Virus record (IMG/VR): IMGVR_UViG_3300045999_004776
Span: 1 to 31,507 of that record
Length of the DNA stretch: 31,507 nt
Strand: one strand, 5' to 3'
From: a virus
The notes beneath the pieces were generated by a model. It had not been told where the DNA came from. It searched no databases and saw nothing but the letters and a program-made list of their open reading frames with translations. A program made the translations under genes and the position numbers. Positions 13,366 to 21,167 of this stretch are shown in pieces (position 1 is the first letter of the stretch; each line of letters opens with the position of its first letter).

Positions 13366-13566
13366 TTATTCGATTATGGGTGTATATTCAATCCGTTCTA
13401 ATTCGTTTAATTGGTTATGAATTGCAGTAAAATTTTCGTCGTTTAAGACTTCAATTCCAACTATCCATTTATCGCTACCATCTTTTACAAATAGTAATTC
13501 AGATGCGTTATTCTTATAACCATTCAATGCGTTATATTGTTCTAAATTTGGGTGTAGTACTAACAT
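13366..13566 (-). CDS. Hypothetical protein, 66 aa, next to fibre
   Basis: A 66-aa protein, MLVLHPNLEQYNALNGYKNN..., containing GSDKWIVGIEVLNDENF. It sits 1 nt after the fibre gene's stop and 12 nt before the holin. Small proteins of this look often follow tail-fibre genes, where they may act as fibre chaperones; that is inference. Confidence 0.65.
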   Translation of the reverse strand: MLVLHPNLEQYNALNGYKNNASELLFVKDGSDKWIVGIEVLNDENFTAIHNQLNELERIEYTPIIE

Positions 13567-13567
13567 A

Positions 13568-14689
13568 TTATAAAGAGTTTAAGTAAGTATCAAAAGCATT
13601 TACAAAATTTGTGTTTTCAGTTATCAAAGAAGAACCCATTGCATACATAGATATTTCAGCATTTACATATACAGCTCCTTGTCTTAAAACCCATTGATTT
13701 GCATCAGGTAAACCTGTTGATAGTAAAGTTCTATTACCTACGGTTGTATCATTAAATAAAGCTATATCAGTCATACTTGTACGATGTATAGACTTCATTC
13801 CTTTTGTAGTAGTATAATTAAACGCACTATTTAATGTATTTACCGCTCCTGAATTAATTTTATGTGTTACATAATTTCCTAACCGAATATTATTAGTATC
13901 GATACTATTACCATCTATTCTTTGTGCAGTAGTGCCTGAAAAAAGATACATATAACGACTCGCATTATTGGTGACGTAATTTGTACTTTGAGTACTTGGA
14001 TTGAAATTTGTATCAATATAACTCGAAGTACCATTTCCCATAAATCCTTCGTTAGTTGTAAAAGTTGGACTATTAACAGCAGTTAAAAGTGATACCCTTT
14101 TCCAATCTATTAAAGCAAAGTTACTACTACCATCAGTAGCGAAATTCGCAAACGTATCAAGTTTATTCCATACTCCTGCGGTTTTTAAACTACTCAATAA
14201 AGTGTTTTGTTTCAGCCTTTGTGCAGTACTCGGTAAAGTATAACTATTAGTTATTGCATAGTCTAAAATAGATTTGTATTCCGCTTCATAAATTGTTAAA
14301 CTATTAGAAGCAGCATTTGCACTACCTACTGAATTAGTTGCAGTTACTCTACAAGATACAACATTTGAAGTATCAGCAGTTACTAAAGTGTAAGTAGATG
14401 AAGTTGCACCGCTTATATTACTACCATTTCTTAACCATTGGTATGTATAAGTTATAGGTAAACTTCCGCTCCAACTTCCGTTAGTTGTAGTTAAAATACT
14501 TCCAACAGTATTAGTACCACTTACAACAGGAGCAATAATATTTACAGGTGCTATTGCATTTTCTCCTACAATATCGGTATCACCTGCCCAACTATCAGCG
14601 TGAACAGAACCCCAACTAATATTATTATTAACTGCTCCTTGCCCCCAACCAATATCATTATTTTTCGCTCCTTGTCCCCAATCGCTCAT
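13568..14689 (-). CDS. Tail fibre / receptor-binding protein with Ig-like domain
   Basis: A 373-aa structural protein. The N-terminus has repeated WGQGAxNN units (residues 4-27, then SWGSVHADSWAGDTDI), a motif shared by Bacteroidota phage fibre or minor tail proteins and probably the attachment to the virion. Residues about 48-133 form an immunoglobulin-like domain (YTYQWLRNGSNISGATSSTYTL, ending SNSLTI). The remainder (about 140-373) is Asn/Ser/Thr-rich and likely forms the receptor-binding part. Promoter-like TTG-N21-TATATTTA precedes it. Confidence 0.78.
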   Translation of the reverse strand: MSDWGQGAKNNDIGWGQGAVNNNISWGSVHADSWAGDTDIVGENAIAPVNIIAPVVSGTNTVGSILTTTNGSWSGSLPITYTYQWLRNGSNISGATSSTYTLVTADTSNVVSCRVTATNSVGSANAASNSLTIYEAEYKSILDYAITNSYTLPSTAQRLKQNTLLSSLKTAGVWNKLDTFANFATDGSSNFALIDWKRVSLLTAVNSPTFTTNEGFMGNGTSSYIDTNFNPSTQSTNYVTNNASRYMYLFSGTTAQRIDGNSIDTNNIRLGNYVTHKINSGAVNTLNSAFNYTTTKGMKSIHRTSMTDIALFNDTTVGNRTLLSTGLPDANQWVLRQGAVYVNAEISMYAMGSSLITENTNFVNAFDTYLNSL

Positions 14690-14720
14690 TTTGTATCTTT
14701 TTTAATTGTTCAACTTTTGC

Positions 14721-14752
14721 TAAATATAAATTTAACTTCTTAAAATTCTCAA
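14721..14752 (-). promoter_or_regulatory. Putative promoter of the fibre gene
   Basis: Minus strand TTG (14752-14750), 21-nt spacer, TATATTTA (14728-14721), about 30 nt before the ATG at 14689. One mismatch to the -7 consensus. Confidence 0.4.
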
Positions 14753-14763
14753 TTTTTGGTTTA

Positions 14764-15276
14764 TTATAATTGCCAGCCATTATAAAAATTATTTGTATCA
14801 GGGTTAACGTCATCGTTTGAATTTGAATTATATTCAGGATATGTATTTTGGTTAAAACACATAAAATCTATAAATCTTTGCGTATAACTTTCGGCAATAT
14901 CCCTTTCTTTTTCAACTAAATAATCTACTTCTGCTTTTTCTACGTTTGTAGAGTTTTCAGAAGTATGTTTAAACAACCCTTTATTACTTAATGTATATGC
15001 TGCAAAAGGCAAATAGTAAACCATTGCCCAATGAATAAGCATAGGCTTAATATAAGTCGTTAATAAAGTTTTGTAAGGTAAATACTCCGCTTCGTTAATA
15101 TCATCGTTTAAAATCAATTCCTGTAACTTTTCGTAAAGTTTAGTACCTAAATAGTTTTGAATAGTAATATCCTGACTTATTTTAATATATTCTATAAAAT
15201 CGTCAGCGTCTAAATTACCATTTGTTATTGTAAATTTCTTTACGTCTTCTGTGCTTATTAGTAATGCGTATGCCAT
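14764..15276 (-). CDS. Head-tail connector (gp6-like) protein
   Basis: A 170-aa protein with two conserved parts typical of Bacteroidota phage head-tail connectors: DITIQNYLGTKLYEKLQELI (about 35-55) and the helix YIKPMLIHWAMVYYLPFAAY followed by KGLFKHTSENSTNVEK. The tail ends DDVNPDTNNFYNGW. It would sit between portal and tail. Placed directly downstream of the portal gene (7-nt gap), as expected for the connector. Confidence 0.75.
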   Translation of the reverse strand: MAYALLISTEDVKKFTITNGNLDADDFIEYIKISQDITIQNYLGTKLYEKLQELILNDDINEAEYLPYKTLLTTYIKPMLIHWAMVYYLPFAAYTLSNKGLFKHTSENSTNVEKAEVDYLVEKERDIAESYTQRFIDFMCFNQNTYPEYNSNSNDDVNPDTNNFYNGWQL

Positions 15277-15283
15277 AGCTTAA

Positions 15284-17059
15284 TTAGTTTTTAAATCCTT
15301 TTTTCTCCCAATACTCTTTAGTATAACCTTTGTAAGGCATATCTTTAGGTTTCATTGCAACTTCTTTTGGATTTCTTAAACGATAACCATACTTTTCAGC
15401 TTTTGCAATAGATAAAGGTTTTGCGTTTGGATTTGTAGGATCTATTTTAGTGTCAAAACTTGCATAAGTTCTACGAAGCCATTTATGATTACATCTTGCT
15501 CCGCCTTTGTATAACCAAATTGAATAAGTATCTGCCCCATTTTTACCAAAACCAGCGTTAACCGCTACGTCATCCATTGCTAAAATATCTTCTTTTCTAT
15601 ATACTTTTTCAGCACTTAACATTTTATTACAAAAATCCCTTTCGCCTTTTGTGTCGCCACTATAAACATAACGAGTTATAAAGTTAACTCCGTCTATTTC
15701 TTTGTCATCTTCTGACTTTGTTCTCGGTTTCGCAGTTCCTGTACTTACTAAATTTACTATTTTAGAAAATAAACTTTGCTCTTTTTTATTATTTAGCTTT
15801 TCAATTTCAGAATCTAATTCATCTTCAAGTTCATAATCAACTTCGTTTTCATCTATTAAGTGCCATTCATCACTTAAAACTTCGCCTTTATCAATTAATG
15901 CGTCTGCTAAATCAGGGTGTGTGTGTGCTGACAAAGTAAGTCCTGTTTCTTCTGCAACTTGCTCCGCTGTTTGTGCGTTTTCCAAATCCGTAAACTCTAA
16001 AGGTTGTATAGTTTTAAAGTATAATTTTAATTTGATATTGTTAACCGCTAAAATAGTATCTAACGCTTCAATTATTTCAATTTGATATGGTTTGATTACT
16101 AAATTATCATAAAGCAAAGTAGCGGTTTTAATTTCATCTGCATTGTTAGAAAATCCACCGCCTGTATCACGAACTCCTAAAAGCATTGGTGAAGTAACTC
16201 TATGCCCTACAACTAATTTTTCAAAACATTCTTTTGCCAAATACTCATAATGTTGCGGTGCATCATTTAACGGAATATCAATAACTTCTGTTGCATTTTC
16301 TTTGCTACTATTAAACGATACAATTACTTTTTGACCTTTAGCACCTGTTAATTTTCTTTTTACATCGGCAGATATTTCTTCTCTTTTTTCTTCTGGCGGT
16401 ATATTATTATTAAAGTTTACAACTTTAGTACCGCTAAAACCATTCATTACATCGTTAATCAAATAGTCTGAAATTTCTTCTTCTAACTTTGCATAAGGTA
16501 ACGCACCCGAATAATCAATCGGAGTGTAATAATGGTAACCGCTTATATATGGTCTTATGATATAAAGTTCAACTTCTTTTTTATTACCAAAACCAAACGC
16601 AGGAATTCTTTTTAATTCTTCACTCGGCTTTTTATTTGCCCAATCAGGGTGATAATACCACGCTTCTATTTCGCCCTTATCGTTGCATTTTTCAGCACGT
16701 AAAGTATGTATTGGAAAATGTTCAATAAAAGAAACTTGCCCTTTATCGTATCCTATTTGCATTGCAGCCATTCCTAAAAGTTTTCTTTCAAGTGCTACTT
16801 TGCGTAAAGCATTTGGTTTTATAATAGAAATCATTTTAGCGTACTCATCAGGCTTTTTATTACCGTCTAATGCACTAATACCTTTTCCATAAATCATATT
16901 ACTACAACCAGTAATAATAGCGTTATTTGTTGTGCTATATAAATATCTATCAATTAAAAATTGAAAGTAGTTATTATCTGCTCCATATTCCACAAAATCA
17001 CCTTTTTTACTTTCGTTAATTTGCGGACTTGTATAAGCACTTAAATTTAATACATACAT
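15284..17059 (-). CDS. Portal protein with C-terminal extension
   Basis: A 591-aa portal protein. The first about 400 residues have portal-like features: YLYSTTNNAIITGCSNMIYG near 37-56, LLGMAAMQIGYDKGQ, FEKLVVGHRVTSPMLLGVRDTGGGFSNNADEI near 280-315, and an NLVIKPYQIEIIEALD helix. An acidic segment follows (NEVDYELEDELDSEIEKL). Then comes a C-terminal domain with TRYVYSGDTKGERDFCNKML and LYKGGARCNHKWLRRTY, which resembles a separate MuF/minor-head-like module. The protein forms the dodecameric DNA entry channel. ATG at 17059. Confidence 0.85.
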   Translation of the reverse strand: MYVLNLSAYTSPQINESKKGDFVEYGADNNYFQFLIDRYLYSTTNNAIITGCSNMIYGKGISALDGNKKPDEYAKMISIIKPNALRKVALERKLLGMAAMQIGYDKGQVSFIEHFPIHTLRAEKCNDKGEIEAWYYHPDWANKKPSEELKRIPAFGFGNKKEVELYIIRPYISGYHYYTPIDYSGALPYAKLEEEISDYLINDVMNGFSGTKVVNFNNNIPPEEKREEISADVKRKLTGAKGQKVIVSFNSSKENATEVIDIPLNDAPQHYEYLAKECFEKLVVGHRVTSPMLLGVRDTGGGFSNNADEIKTATLLYDNLVIKPYQIEIIEALDTILAVNNIKLKLYFKTIQPLEFTDLENAQTAEQVAEETGLTLSAHTHPDLADALIDKGEVLSDEWHLIDENEVDYELEDELDSEIEKLNNKKEQSLFSKIVNLVSTGTAKPRTKSEDDKEIDGVNFITRYVYSGDTKGERDFCNKMLSAEKVYRKEDILAMDDVAVNAGFGKNGADTYSIWLYKGGARCNHKWLRRTYASFDTKIDPTNPNAKPLSIAKAEKYGYRLRNPKEVAMKPKDMPYKGYTKEYWEKKGFKN

Positions 17060-17061
17060 AA

Positions 17062-17391
17062 TTATTCAAATATTTTATATTCGTTTGTTGTTGTGTGTTG
17101 AACGTAAGCATCTTTGTTTATACTATACGTTTCTAAAGTTTGATTTGTACAGAAAATTTTATCTCTATAAACTATATTTGTGCCATCTTTAATAGTCAAA
17201 GTATAATATTTATTTTCTTTTATAGGTAAAATAACCGAAGTAGTTGCGTAGTATTTATAAATAGAAAATACGCATTCAATTTCAGTCTCAATATTCGTTT
17301 CTTCATCTCTTAAAACAATAGTATCAGCATCACTTCCGTATATGATAGCGTTTAATATTTGTGCGGTTTCTTGTTCTCTTAAAATAATCAT
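17062..17391 (-). CDS. Conserved phage structural protein, 109 aa
   Basis: A 109-aa beta-rich protein (YYTLTIKDGTNIVYRDKIFCTNQ; ends TTNEYKIFE), of a kind found beside portal genes in Bacteroidota phages. Role unknown; possibly virion decoration or head completion. Two nt before the portal ATG. The GTGTTTTAAT motif lies 13 nt upstream of its ATG. Confidence 0.65.
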   Translation of the reverse strand: MIILREQETAQILNAIIYGSDADTIVLRDEETNIETEIECVFSIYKYYATTSVILPIKENKYYTLTIKDGTNIVYRDKIFCTNQTLETYSINKDAYVQHTTTNEYKIFE

Positions 17392-17404
17392 AGTAGTTAT
17401 TTAT

Positions 17405-17414
17405 ATTAAAACAC
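17405..17414 (-). promoter_or_regulatory. GTGTTTTAAT late-gene leader motif, copy 1
   Basis: Minus strand GTGTTTTAAT, 13 nt upstream of the ATG at 17391. Identical decamers lie at 19840-19849, 21053-21062 and 29075-29084, all just upstream of leftward structural genes. Confidence 0.45.
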
Positions 17415-17434
17415 AAATGTTCTAAAATTGTTTT

Positions 17435-17442
17435 TATATTTG
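17435..17442 (+). promoter_or_regulatory. Rightward promoter box TATATTTG
   Basis: Exact TATATTTG 14 nt upstream of the ATG at 17457, driving a one-gene rightward cassette. Confidence 0.5.
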
Positions 17443-17456
17443 TAAAAAAATAAATT

Positions 17457-17675
17457 ATGACAGCAAAAGAAAAAGCAAAAGAGTTGGTAGAAAAATATTG
17501 GGATGTTGAGCCTTTAGAAAGTTGTGATGGTATGGAATATAAAATGGCTATAGATTGTGCATTAATAGCAGTTGATTTAAGATTAGAAGGAGATTTTATA
17601 TTTACATCAATTGAATACGGACAAGATAGTTTACAATACTGGCAAGAAGTAAAAAAAGAAATAGAAAAAATGTAA
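17457..17675 (+). CDS. YWQEVK-family small protein, 72 aa (paralogue of 10177-10350)
   Basis: A 72-aa protein, MTAKEKAKELVEKYWDVE..., with MAIDCALIAVDLRLEG in the middle and ending YWQEVKKEIEKM. The conserved start and end match the 57-aa protein at 10177. It forms a solitary rightward unit between the portal block and the major tail gene, with its own promoter box and a bidirectional terminator, so it looks like a moron-type insertion. Function unknown. Confidence 0.78.
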   Translation: MTAKEKAKELVEKYWDVEPLESCDGMEYKMAIDCALIAVDLRLEGDFIFTSIEYGQDSLQYWQEVKKEIEKM

Positions 17676-17680
17676 TAAAA

Positions 17681-17708
17681 AAAAGCGTACCGATTAAGAT
17701 ACGCTTTT
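17681..17708. terminator. Bidirectional terminator between convergent genes
   Basis: 9-bp stem AAAAGCGTA/TACGCTTTT (17681-17689 with 17700-17708), 10-nt loop, A-rich left flank and T-rich right flank. It serves the rightward small gene and the leftward major tail protein gene. Confidence 0.85.
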
Positions 17709-17727
17709 AATTTTATTGTGTTGTTAA

Positions 17728-18255
17728 TTAAGAACCAACAACAACTGTGAAACCAGCAGCAGTTAAAGCATCACCAATAAAGTTAGCAGGCTCTTTTTCT
17801 TGACCTGTTAAAGTTAAAGTATAACCACTTAAATCACCCATTGCACCACCTGTTACAATAGTTCCGCCTGTTACATCCATTCCGTTTTTTAAACCTGCAT
17901 AAAAGAAGTTTCCGTTGTTATCTTCTACGATAACTTGCGGTCTACCATAAGCCATAAGTTTTAATTCTTTGTGGTCTTTAACAGTTAATTTTTTGAAAGT
18001 CAATTCTAAAACTTGCTCCCAAAAAGTAGTTCCATTTTCACGTGAACTATTCACGTTTTGAGTAAAGGTTGAAGCACCTTTTAACTCGTATTTGTATGCA
18101 GAAGGTGTTCCTGCAACCGCATCAATTACATCTGTATTTGTTACGTCGTATGTGTAACCAGTAGCATCGCCATAATTTACGAAATAAACCGCTTTTAAGC
18201 CACCTACTGAATCTTTACATACTTCTAATCTTCCTGAACTTAAATCACAAGCCAT
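17728..18255 (-). CDS. Major tail (tube) protein, putative
   Basis: A 175-aa protein beginning MACDLSSGRLEVCKDSVGGL. The fold signals are beta strands (LKAVYFVNYGDATGYTY; FWEQVLELTFKKLTVKDHKEL; VIVEDNNGNFFYAG) and a C-terminal LTLTGQEKEPANFIGD, typical of Bacteroidota phage major tail tube proteins. I place the start at the ATG at 18255 because an in-frame GTG at 18300 falls in the terminator hairpin. It lies between the capsid and portal genes rather than beside the tape measure. Confidence 0.7.
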   Translation of the reverse strand: MACDLSSGRLEVCKDSVGGLKAVYFVNYGDATGYTYDVTNTDVIDAVAGTPSAYKYELKGASTFTQNVNSSRENGTTFWEQVLELTFKKLTVKDHKELKLMAYGRPQVIVEDNNGNFFYAGLKNGMDVTGGTIVTGGAMGDLSGYTLTLTGQEKEPANFIGDALTAAGFTVVVGS

Positions 18256-18273
18256 AGTATATATTTGTTTTAT

Positions 18274-18306
18274 AAAAAAAGGCGGTGTTTTTTGCACCAC
18301 CTTTTT
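18274..18306 (-). terminator. Leaky terminator between capsid and tail-tube genes
   Basis: Minus strand stem AAAAAGGTGGTG with CACCGCC (one G-U pair) and seven Ts (18280-18274). It lies 19 nt after the capsid stop and 18 nt before the tail-tube ATG, so it probably trims rather than stops downstream transcription. Confidence 0.7.
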
Positions 18307-18324
18307 AAGTTAATATTTAATTAA

Positions 18325-19257
18325 TTATGCTGGAGTATATAATACGATTTCAGAACCGATACCATATTGAACACCTGCAGTAAATCTCATAATTACATTT
18401 ACAGTTTGTGCTCCAGTTACTTCTGCTTGGTCAATTAATCTAACCTCATTCATATCATTTAGTAAACCTGTACCAAAGTATAAATTTGATTTTTGAGCAG
18501 CCATCATATAGTTATTAGCCAATCCGTTTGCAACAAAGATTTTAACTCCGTCAAAAGATAATGAACCATTGTTGAACCATTGTGTTCCTTGTGCGTTTGT
18601 TCCGTTTGCTCCTAAACCTGAAGCTCCGAATCCACCTAAAGCACGAACATAAGCACGAGCAACATTTTGAGAAACGTAGATGTATAAATCTTCTTTTCCG
18701 TAAAGTGCAGCAGGAATAGCGTCTACAACTTTTCCAAGTTCAGCAATTACGTTAGAAGCGGTAATAGTTGTACCTACTACATCAATAACAGTTGCATCAG
18801 CAGTTGCTAAAGGCACAAATCCATCAAATTGACCTGCAGTAGCGTTAGCACCTCTCCAAATTGAAACCTCCATTGATTCAGCAACTTTAGCTGAAACGTG
18901 TCCGATTAAATAATCAGCAAATGATTTTGGTAAATCTCCAAAAGCAGACATTCCCATTTCAATCGATTGCCATGTACTTTTGAAATCTTTTGAGCAAAGT
19001 TCCAAATTTACTTGGAATTCCTCAGGTTGGATTACTCTTTCAGTTAAAGTAACTGTAGAAGTAGGGTCAAAAGCACAAGTAGCGTTTTTAACGATAGCAT
19101 CAGTAGCTAAACGTTGGATAACTGATTTGTACTTTACGTTTGGCATTACTTCAATTCCCCCATTGTCGATAGTAGGTGCTGATAATAATGCAGCAGATAT
19201 GTATTTCTTTGAAAACTCACCTGCATAAGTTGTGGTAATACTTGTTGTAGTCGGCAT
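18325..19257 (-). CDS. Major capsid protein
   Basis: A 310-aa major capsid protein of the HK97 fold type found in Bacteroidota phages. Marks are the N-terminal arm (MPTTTSITTTYAGEFSKKYI), then IDNGGIEVMPNVKYKSVIQRL, a long spine-like region (SFADYLIGHVSAKVAESMEV, IWRGAN), the A-domain-like YIYVSQNVARAYVRALGG, and a C-terminal RFTAGVQYGIGSEIVLY. It forms the shell. It follows the scaffold-like and protease genes, as expected for head assembly. GC and codon use look slightly higher than in neighbours, as is usual for a highly expressed gene. Confidence 0.85.
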   Translation of the reverse strand: MPTTTSITTTYAGEFSKKYISAALLSAPTIDNGGIEVMPNVKYKSVIQRLATDAIVKNATCAFDPTSTVTLTERVIQPEEFQVNLELCSKDFKSTWQSIEMGMSAFGDLPKSFADYLIGHVSAKVAESMEVSIWRGANATAGQFDGFVPLATADATVIDVVGTTITASNVIAELGKVVDAIPAALYGKEDLYIYVSQNVARAYVRALGGFGASGLGANGTNAQGTQWFNNGSLSFDGVKIFVANGLANNYMMAAQKSNLYFGTGLLNDMNEVRLIDQAEVTGAQTVNVIMRFTAGVQYGIGSEIVLYTPA

Positions 19258-19274
19258 TTTTTTTATTAATTTAT

Positions 19275-19823
19275 TTAGTTAGCAATTTTACTCATTACTT
19301 TGTCGAAAGTTGTCAATACTCTATTTTGTGAGTATAAGATTTTTTCAACATTTGGTCTTGCATCAGGATTATGTGTTAAAGGTTGAGCAGACAATTCTAC
19401 TTCTTTAACTTCTTTCATAGATGCTAATTCTGTTTTTAATGCTTCGATTTCAGACTTTAAAGCATCTACATCTTCTTTTGAAAAATGTGATTCTTTAGTA
19501 GTTGACTCGATTACTTTTTTAGGTGCAGTAGGTTCAGCAGCTTGTTCAACTTCTACTTCTACTTCAGGAGTTTCCTCTTGAGCAGGTGCAGCCTCTTTGA
19601 TTTCAGCAATTTCACCTTCAACTGCAACAACTAAAATCATTCCGTTATCAAGAATATACTCACCTACTGGCAATGCAACTCTATCTTCACCATTAACAAT
19701 AAACACAGCTTGACCTGCTTCAAAGATTTCCGCTTCGATAACAGTACCATTATCTAAAGTCATTTGCTCTAATTGGATTTCCATCCCTAAAAGCCTTTTG
19801 ATTTCTGTTAGTACGTTTGACAT
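19275..19823 (-). CDS. Putative capsid scaffold protein
   Basis: A 182-aa protein. A beta-rich N-terminal domain (ETVIEAEIFEAGQAVFIVN-like strands, about 20-75) is followed by a low-complexity Glu/Val/Pro stretch (about 78-100), then a coiled coil SKEDVDALKSEIEALKTELASMKE (about 115-140) and a basic tail. Scaffold-like layout and position between protease and capsid support the call. It could instead be a capsid decoration protein. The GTGTTTTAAT motif precedes its start by 16 nt. Confidence 0.65.
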   Translation of the reverse strand: MSNVLTEIKRLLGMEIQLEQMTLDNGTVIEAEIFEAGQAVFIVNGEDRVALPVGEYILDNGMILVVAVEGEIAEIKEAAPAQEETPEVEVEVEQAAEPTAPKKVIESTTKESHFSKEDVDALKSEIEALKTELASMKEVKEVELSAQPLTHNPDARPNVEKILYSQNRVLTTFDKVMSKIAN

Positions 19824-19839
19824 ATTAATATTATTTTAA

Positions 19840-19849
19840 ATTAAAACAC
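19840..19849 (-). promoter_or_regulatory. GTGTTTTAAT late-gene leader motif, copy 2
   Basis: Minus strand decamer 16 nt upstream of the ATG at 19823, in an otherwise empty 52-bp gap with no rightward gene nearby. Confidence 0.45.
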
Positions 19850-19875
19850 GTTTGTTAAAATGTTGTTGTATTTTA

Positions 19876-20253
19876 TTAAACTAACCCTTTAATAGTAGAC
19901 GCACTTTTAAATAATTTTGCCGATAACTTAACATCATCATTAACAACTTTATTTAAACCTTGCAAATTAGCTGGAATTTCTAATCCTAATGCTTTTACAT
20001 CATTCATAAAAACTTCATAATTCTTTAAAAATTCATTAGATTTTACCGATAATGATTTTGCTGATGCTTCAATTGCTGTAGCTGCTTCTGTTGCTTTTCT
20101 TAAAGAAGCAGTACTTTCGTTTCTTGCAGTTTGTACAGTTTCATAAGATTTTCTAATTTCATCTACAGAAATTCTTGCTAATTCAATTCTTTGAGAACTT
20201 AATTCAGTTTTAGTAAATAATTTACCAAATACGTTTTTTTCTTGTGGTGTCAT
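19876..20253 (-). CDS. Helical structural protein, 125 aa
   Basis: A 125-aa, Ala/Ser/Lys-rich, strongly helical protein (SVDEIRKSYETVQTARNEST...; TEAATAIEASAKSLSVKSNEF) with coiled-coil character. It lies between the small Cys protein and the scaffold-like gene in the head block. Possibly a head-assembly or internal virion protein; no family recognised. Confidence 0.65.
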   Translation of the reverse strand: MTPQEKNVFGKLFTKTELSSQRIELARISVDEIRKSYETVQTARNESTASLRKATEAATAIEASAKSLSVKSNEFLKNYEVFMNDVKALGLEIPANLQGLNKVVNDDVKLSAKLFKSASTIKGLV

Positions 20254-20275
20254 TTTTATTTATTTATTTAATTGT

Positions 20276-20464
20276 TTATCCGTTTACTCGTGTTATTACT
20301 CTTACTCCGTTATTTTCTGTAATGGTTATGTTATCTACTCCTGTAGTTTTGCCAATTCCTTGATTTTGCAAATCACCATTGCAACATTCTTTACTATAAG
20401 TATCGTCATCACATAGACAACCACGCTTACCACCTTTCGGACTTGTTTTACTTTTTGTTTTCAT
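20276..20464 (-). CDS. Small conserved Cys-rich head-block protein, 62 aa
   Basis: A 62-aa protein containing KGGKRGCLCDDDTYSKECC and then LQNQGIGKT, a pattern I recognise as a small conserved protein of Bacteroidota phage structural modules. Four Cys (CLC and CC) could bind metal or form disulfides. It overlaps the protease gene by 17 nt. Function unknown. Confidence 0.7.
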   Translation of the reverse strand: MKTKSKTSPKGGKRGCLCDDDTYSKECCNGDLQNQGIGKTTGVDNITITENNGVRVITRVNG

Positions 20465-21041
20465 ATTTATTTATTATTTGTTTTATTTGCTCGATAACAT
20501 TTGGTTGTTTAGATAATTGTTTCTTTTCTTCTAACTTATCAGCAAAGTAACCTTCTAAAGAAAACCCTTTTACTTTTCCAGTTTTCACATAGTCATTCCA
20601 AATAGTGTCATCTTCAACTTTTACTGATGCCATCCACGAACCAACAGGAACTGATAAATTATAAATTGCACTTTTATCTTTTTGCGTATCTTCTACAATC
20701 CAACTTTCAACAACTGTCAATCCTTTAATTTCTTTGTTGTGTTCTAAAGTCCAATTATTCTGATTACCATTTTTAAAGAATAATTGACTTGCTTTGTTTA
20801 CTGTATCTTTTGAAAAGTAGATATAATATTCATCCTCTCCGTTTTTTCTATAAATAGGTTTTTCAGGAATTAAAACCGCACCCATTAAAATACGTTTTTC
20901 GCTATCTACTTGTGCGAGTTTAATTTCTTCGGACTTTAACGCTACGAAATTGGATTCTATTGCAGGACTTTCAACAACTGAAATTGCATCAACTCCGCTT
21001 AACTCATCTTTTTCGTCTATAATTAATTCGATTAAATTCAT
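20448..21041 (-). CDS. XkdF-type prohead protease
   Basis: A 197-aa protein of the XkdF/Peptidase_S78_2 serine-protease group that matures phage heads. N-terminal GVDAISVVESPAIESNFVAL is the family hallmark. The likely catalytic His is H101 (TLEHNKE), and the Ser is S161 in VKGFSLEGYF, with GSWMASVKVEDDTIW between. It lies just upstream of the scaffold-like and capsid genes. The GTGTTTTAAT motif is 11 nt before its ATG. Confidence 0.85.
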   Translation of the reverse strand: MNLIELIIDEKDELSGVDAISVVESPAIESNFVALKSEEIKLAQVDSEKRILMGAVLIPEKPIYRKNGEDEYYIYFSKDTVNKASQLFFKNGNQNNWTLEHNKEIKGLTVVESWIVEDTQKDKSAIYNLSVPVGSWMASVKVEDDTIWNDYVKTGKVKGFSLEGYFADKLEEKKQLSKQPNVIEQIKQIINKYENKK

Positions 21042-21052
21042 ATCTTTTTTAA

Positions 21053-21062
21053 ATTAAAACAC
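21053..21062 (-). promoter_or_regulatory. GTGTTTTAAT late-gene leader motif, copy 3
   Basis: Minus strand decamer 11 nt upstream of the protease ATG at 21041; back to back with the rightward promoter box at 21082-21089. Confidence 0.45.
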
Positions 21063-21081
21063 GTTAATTGAAAATTTGTTT

Positions 21082-21155
21082 TATATTTGTACTTCGCTAC
21101 AACAATAAGATATTTAATCCCTGACATTTTGTAGCGAGTGTTGGGGATTTTTTTT
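21082..21155 (+). promoter_or_regulatory. Promoter box and pseudoknot/terminator leader of the SPFH-tail lipoprotein
   Basis: Plus strand: TATATTTG (21082-21089), then the arm TCGCTACAA (21094-21102), linker with GATATTT, then hairpin AATCCC/GGGATT (21116-21121 with 21144-21149) followed by eight Ts (21148-21155). The loop carries TTGTAGCGA (21129-21137), the perfect 9-bp complement of the arm. The ATG is at 21168. As no gene precedes it on this strand, the terminator can only act on the leader transcript, which argues for attenuation. Confidence 0.68.
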
Positions 21156-21167
21156 AAACTATTTATT

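Noticed and set aside
18259-18266. TATATTTG box on the plus strand in front of the capsid/tail-tube terminator
   Set aside because: No rightward gene follows, and the hairpin starts within a few bases; probably chance in A/T-rich DNA.
18256-18300. Extended N-terminus of the tail-tube protein starting at a GTG at 18300
   Set aside because: The extension is translated from the terminator hairpin; the ATG at 18255 gives the expected N-terminus.
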